A stretch of DNA of 64,000 bases from Brachionus rotundiformis (lineage: Eukaryota > Rotifera > Eurotatoria > Ploima > Brachionidae). A model generated the notes under the pieces. That model did no database searches. It had not been told where the DNA came from and saw nothing but the letters and a program-made list of their open reading frames with translations. A program made the translations under genes and the position numbers. Below are positions 60,601-64,000 of this stretch, one piece after another (the first letter of the stretch is position 1; each line of letters opens with the position of its first letter). The DNA lies in assembly GCA_016802295.1 (NCBI GenBank), contig JAESIW010000065.1:1493382-1557381 (forward strand), given 5' to 3'.

Positions 60601-61461
60601 ATCTTAAGCCTTCAAACATAATAAAGTAATTACAAAACAAAATCTATGTAGATTAAGATAATATTTGCTTTGGTGTGGGCAGATAATTTTTAAGAGTATT
60701 TTCTTTAGAGGCATAAAAATAAGTTATTAATTAAAATTTTATTTGATTTAAAGTTTTCAAAAAAAAATTATATATCCTTATATTAAAATATACAATGTGT
60801 GTATTTGTATGTGGGAGTAGTTTTTGTTGCTAAAGAATAAATATTTATAGATAAATAAAGATAAAAAAATAAAATGTGAGCAAATATAAATAAAAGAGTT
60901 TCTTTGAACAAGGAAAAAGGCGTTAAATGGATCAATAATATTTGAATTGGCAAAAAAAAGGAAAAAAAAAAAGAGAAAAACGAAAATGATTTCAAAAAAT
61001 CTAAAAAATCTTGATTTGAAAAAAAAAGATAATATTTTTTACATATATAATGGAATAATTTTACAAAAGATCAACGGCGTTTTTGGTGTGTAAAAATTAT
61101 CGCTGAGGCGCTGACTCGATCATAGCAACACAAAACTTCTTTAAATACATTTATGTGCACATCTGATCAATATTCTCTGAAAATTTTCGCTTTTATGCTT
61201 CACAAAATAAAGAAAGAACAAACATTGATCAAAATCGTCAATCTGTATTAGATGGTTTGCAACTGAAGAACATAACTTTGAGTATAGAAGTGCTGGTCAA
61301 ATTGGTCAATAAAAAACAACAATTTTAACATATTATTTTTTAATAAATAATTTACATTGCATCACATCAGCTTTTAAAATTGAATATTTTACTAAAAATA
61401 AATAACTAAATGTCTTAAATGATTGATGAAGGCATGTTATCAGTCGATTTCTGTTCAGCAA
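57676..61461. other. Intergenic between convergent PIM-like kinases
   Basis: The first 350 bp (57680-58030) continue the G+C-richer composition of the kinase and are probably its 3' untranslated region. It then becomes A+T-rich, with a long purine (A/G) tract at about 58112-58158 and an ATC microsatellite at 58590-58612. A patch at 61070-61310 is less A+T-rich and may be the 3' untranslated region of the minus-strand kinase. No gene recognised. Confidence 0.45.
58590..58612. repeat. ATC microsatellite
   Basis: Seven or so ATC/CAT units preceded by an ATT-rich stretch. It is not clearly linked to the hairpin-(ATT)n elements. Confidence 0.85.
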
Positions 61462-62691
61462 TTAGCAAGACTTGAGCCACTTGTGATCTAAAATGTCCTC
61501 AAGTTTTATTCTCTCGGTAGTGTCAGCGTTTAGGCACATTTTGATTAGGTCGTTTACATCATTGAAGTTGGTGTTGACTATTTGTTGTTTAGTTTTGATA
61601 AAAAATCCATAATGCTGGCTCTTGCCGTATAATCTAATGTCATATTTGTTAAAGTCTAATTTACAATTTAGAATTTCTTCATCATTTTCGAACGGTATGT
61701 TTCCATAGATCATGTTGTACAAAAGAACACCTAGAGACCAAACTGAGGCCTCGTCGCCTTTGTAAGCTTGTTTGCCGACCCATTCGGGAGGCGAATATAC
61801 TCTTGTTCCTTAAAAAAAAATTTATTAAGACTAAAAATATTAAAATAAATCTTATCTAATATTTACCTTGAAAATCATTTAGTTCTTCGTTTGTGTAATG
61901 AGTACCAGCACCAAAATCAATCAATTTTAACTCGAATGTATTCAAATCAACGAGAATATTCTCGTCTTTAATATCGCGATGAAGGACCCCTTTTTCCTTC
62001 ATTTCGATGACAGTTTTTACAATTTTTTTAAAAAAGATCTTTGCCATTTGTTGATTTAGTGGTCCCCTATTGTCTATAAAGTCCCATAAATCCATACAAT
62101 TTTCTGGTCTTTCCATTACTATCAAATATCTATCATGTCTTTCGATAAAGTCGATTATTTTTATGCACCCGTCACATTCTACCACCTTGTACATCAAGTC
62201 TATCTCCATCGGAATGCATCGGCTTTCATTCTAAAAATTAAATTAGATCTAATAAATTTTGTTTGTTTTAAGCTTTTTATTTTGCTTACATAAATGGTCC
62301 ATGAGTTTATCTTGTCTTTTTTTATTATTTTTACCGCAATAGGCAGATTGTCTATTTTTCTAGTACCTTGGTACACATCGCCAAAACCACCGGATCGAAT
62401 TTTTTGCTGAATCTTGTACAATGAGTGGCACTTAAGGCTTGTCAGGGTTGAATATGTGTGTGTCGGTTGTTCGTGAAAATGAGTATGGTAGTAATGATTG
62501 GTGGTCAAGCGGATTAGGTCATCGTTGAGGTCGGTTATTTTGTTGCCAGTTTGTATCGAACTCGAACTGCTTTGGCTGCTACTGCTCGAACTGCTCAGAC
62601 TTCTTGTATCGCTTAAGTCCGAGTCTGAGTCTACCAAGTTAAACGTGTGCTTGTTCCGTCCTAGCTCGCTTATTTGGGTGTTCAGTTTCAT
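61462..62691 (-). CDS. PIM-like Ser/Thr kinase, three exons
   Basis: Exons are 62691-62290, 62230-61867 and 61808-61462 (introns about 59 and 58 bp), giving 370 residues. The N-terminus (1-90) is Ser-rich with a nine-Ser region and a His-rich patch. The kinase domain has RSGGFGDVYQG, Lys121 in IAVKII, the PIM-type hinge VMERPEN with its Pro, HRDIKDENILVDL (Asp220), DFGAG (Asp239), GTRVYSPPEW and SVWSLGVLLYNMIYGNIPFENDEEIL. It is closer to vertebrate PIM in the hinge than its neighbour. The ATG at 62691 was chosen; an upstream in-frame ATG at 62796 would add a hydrophobic A+T-driven stretch and is less likely. An insert near residues 308-330, between DEEIL and the final helices, is longer than in PIM1. 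Confidence 0.9.
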
Positions 62692-64000
62692 TTTAGTCAA
62701 AAAAAAAACACTTATTAATCTAAAAATAAAAATGGTTGTTGCGTAAACTAAATAAATAAACACAAATATGGCCAAATTGTACTCAAATGTAAACAAGATG
62801 TGACTTCGGTGTCCCGAAATTGTGACAACTTAAAGTTTTTTATTGTTGTTTTTTTTTGTCACATTTTATTTAATGACGGTGAATAAATTCCAGGAGATTA
62901 AACAGTAAATTGAATGGGACAGGATGTCTACAAATCAAATTGATATATGGTTTGAGGCCAAGCAAACAATGAGAAAGAGTTAGGGGGCGTCGACAATAAA
63001 TGGACATTGACAATATGCAGATAAGCGATCTTGAGCAGATAGATATTTATATAAGGTGTTAATTATTAGAGATATTTCTATAGCATTTGACTTAAAAATC
63101 TATTTTGTGAGCCTATTGAAGCATTTAATTTAAATAAGCTTTACTTAAGTGTACATGAATGACCCGATGAGAATGATTTTAAATTAATTTAATTTTTTGC
63201 CAAACATTTTTTGGATAAGATCAACAACAATAGAATAGAATGAAAGAGAAACATGAAACATATTTAAAAAAATTTTAAAATAAATAAAAAAAAATAAAAA
63301 CTATAATAAATTAAATTTAGAAATTATAATTTTAAAAAACAATAAATAAACAAATAAATTACATGAAATTATTTTGTGTGTGTGTGTGTTTGTGTTATTA
63401 TTTCTAAACTAAAAAACTTTGCCGGGCTAAGTTAATGAACAAATAGATCAAACTTAATTCATATTTTTATATCCATCTTATCTGGCTGTTTGCTAACGAG
63501 AGTTATCTATGGTACGAATCGTTAACCGACCACATGCGCTCAATAAGTTCGGCAACAGAAAAACAATTGCTTTTAGAGAATGCTTATTTATCTTAAAATC
63601 AGTATCCAAAACCAATCTAGACTACACTTATTTTAAACTCAATTAAATTAATTATAAACACATTTATGAGTAGATATATTTCTAAATTTAAATTTTTTCG
63701 CTCTTTTTAACCTTAGCAATGATTTAATTCACTATTTTGATTTTTTTCGGATCTCGGCTTTGTTCGACTCTATTTATTGTTAGAACAATAGCTCGAGTTT
63801 CCGCGAACGGGCACATTAAGTCCACAAATCGTACTCACTGAGTTCTAACTCACTTAATAATTTTTTTATTCAATTTAACTCATGCTGAAAAGGAAATAAA
63901 CAGGCTTTTTATAACAATTAATATTGCTAATGTAATATCCTTAGTAACTAATTTGTCCTATAACAAGTACAAGTGGTAATTAATACTCGTGGTAAAGCAT
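62692..64000. other. Upstream region of the minus-strand kinase, with a GT microsatellite
   Basis: It should include the kinase promoter. An imperfect dyad TTCGGTGTCCCGAA lies at about 62805-62818, and a GT-rich microsatellite is at 63372-63396. Otherwise A+T-rich with no recognised gene up to the end of the window. Confidence 0.4.

Noticed and set aside
62692..62796. Upstream start for the minus-strand PIM-like kinase giving a hydrophobic membrane anchor
   Set aside because: The added residues come from A+T-rich leader sequence that makes hydrophobic peptides by composition, and PIM kinases are soluble; the Met at 62691 is preferred.
1..64000. CRISPR array, bacterial operon or prophage-like content
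   Set aside because: Spliced metazoan genes throughout; no regularly spaced direct repeats and no bacterial gene arrangement.

Overview
The window is eukaryotic: genes are split by very short introns (mostly 47-76 bp, GT-AG), the intergenic DNA is extremely A+T-rich, and the protein set is metazoan (MSH5, UPF1, CDK8, DLST, SSU72, a DM-domain factor, Cdc42-type GTPases, PIM-type kinases). A compact, A+T-rich invertebrate fits best. A monogonont rotifer such as Brachionus is my guess from intron size, base composition and PIM-like kinases, but nothing in the sequence proves it. Two runs of N (21453-22029 and 40866-41660) mark assembly gaps.

Layout. 0.3-3.2 kb: a GFOD-type oxidoreductase on the minus strand, with a dead non-LTR retrotransposon antisense in its only intron. 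5.1-7.9 kb: MSH5, minus. 9.8-13.3 kb: UPF1, plus. 14.3-15.2 kb: a retrotransposon relic. 15.6-17.5 kb: CDK8 (ten exons, one GC-AG intron), followed by an inverted repeat. 18.4-18.9 kb: a small Tyr-rich protein, minus. 19.9-22.5 kb: DLST, interrupted by a gap whose two flanks repeat the same 360 bp. 22.7-23.5 kb: SSU72. 25.6-26.0 kb: a second Tyr-rich low-complexity protein. 27.2-32.5 kb: a mosaic of three retrotransposon relics around a decayed membrane/coiled-coil gene with tandemly repeated exon-like units. 33.5-34.5 kb: a single-exon DMRTA-type factor. 34.7-38.1 kb: retrotransposon debris and a short interstitial telomere-like tract. 38.4-40.0 kb: two tandem Cdc42 paralogues. 40.9-42.5 kb: gap, retrotransposon relic and a MITE-like inverted repeat. 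46.9-47.5 kb: a canonical Cdc42, same strand. 47.5-56.5 kb: a roughly 9 kb gene desert. 56.6-62.7 kb: two PIM-like kinases tail to tail, one intronless and G+C-richer, the other with three exons.

The genes do not form one pathway; they are ordinary housekeeping and developmental genes: mRNA surveillance (UPF1), Pol II transcription control (CDK8 of Mediator, SSU72 CTD phosphatase), TCA-cycle metabolism (DLST), meiotic recombination (MSH5), sexual or neural patterning (DMRT) and cytoskeletal signalling (three Cdc42-like GTPases). I found no convincing new biological system. The most interesting material is the set of dispersed elements sharing a 'small hairpin then (ATT)n tail' 3' architecture, the Cdc42 paralogue cluster with a Rho-like switch I in one copy, the PIM kinase pair, the Tyr-rich proteins, and the gap-flanking duplication that would corrupt the DLST gene model.
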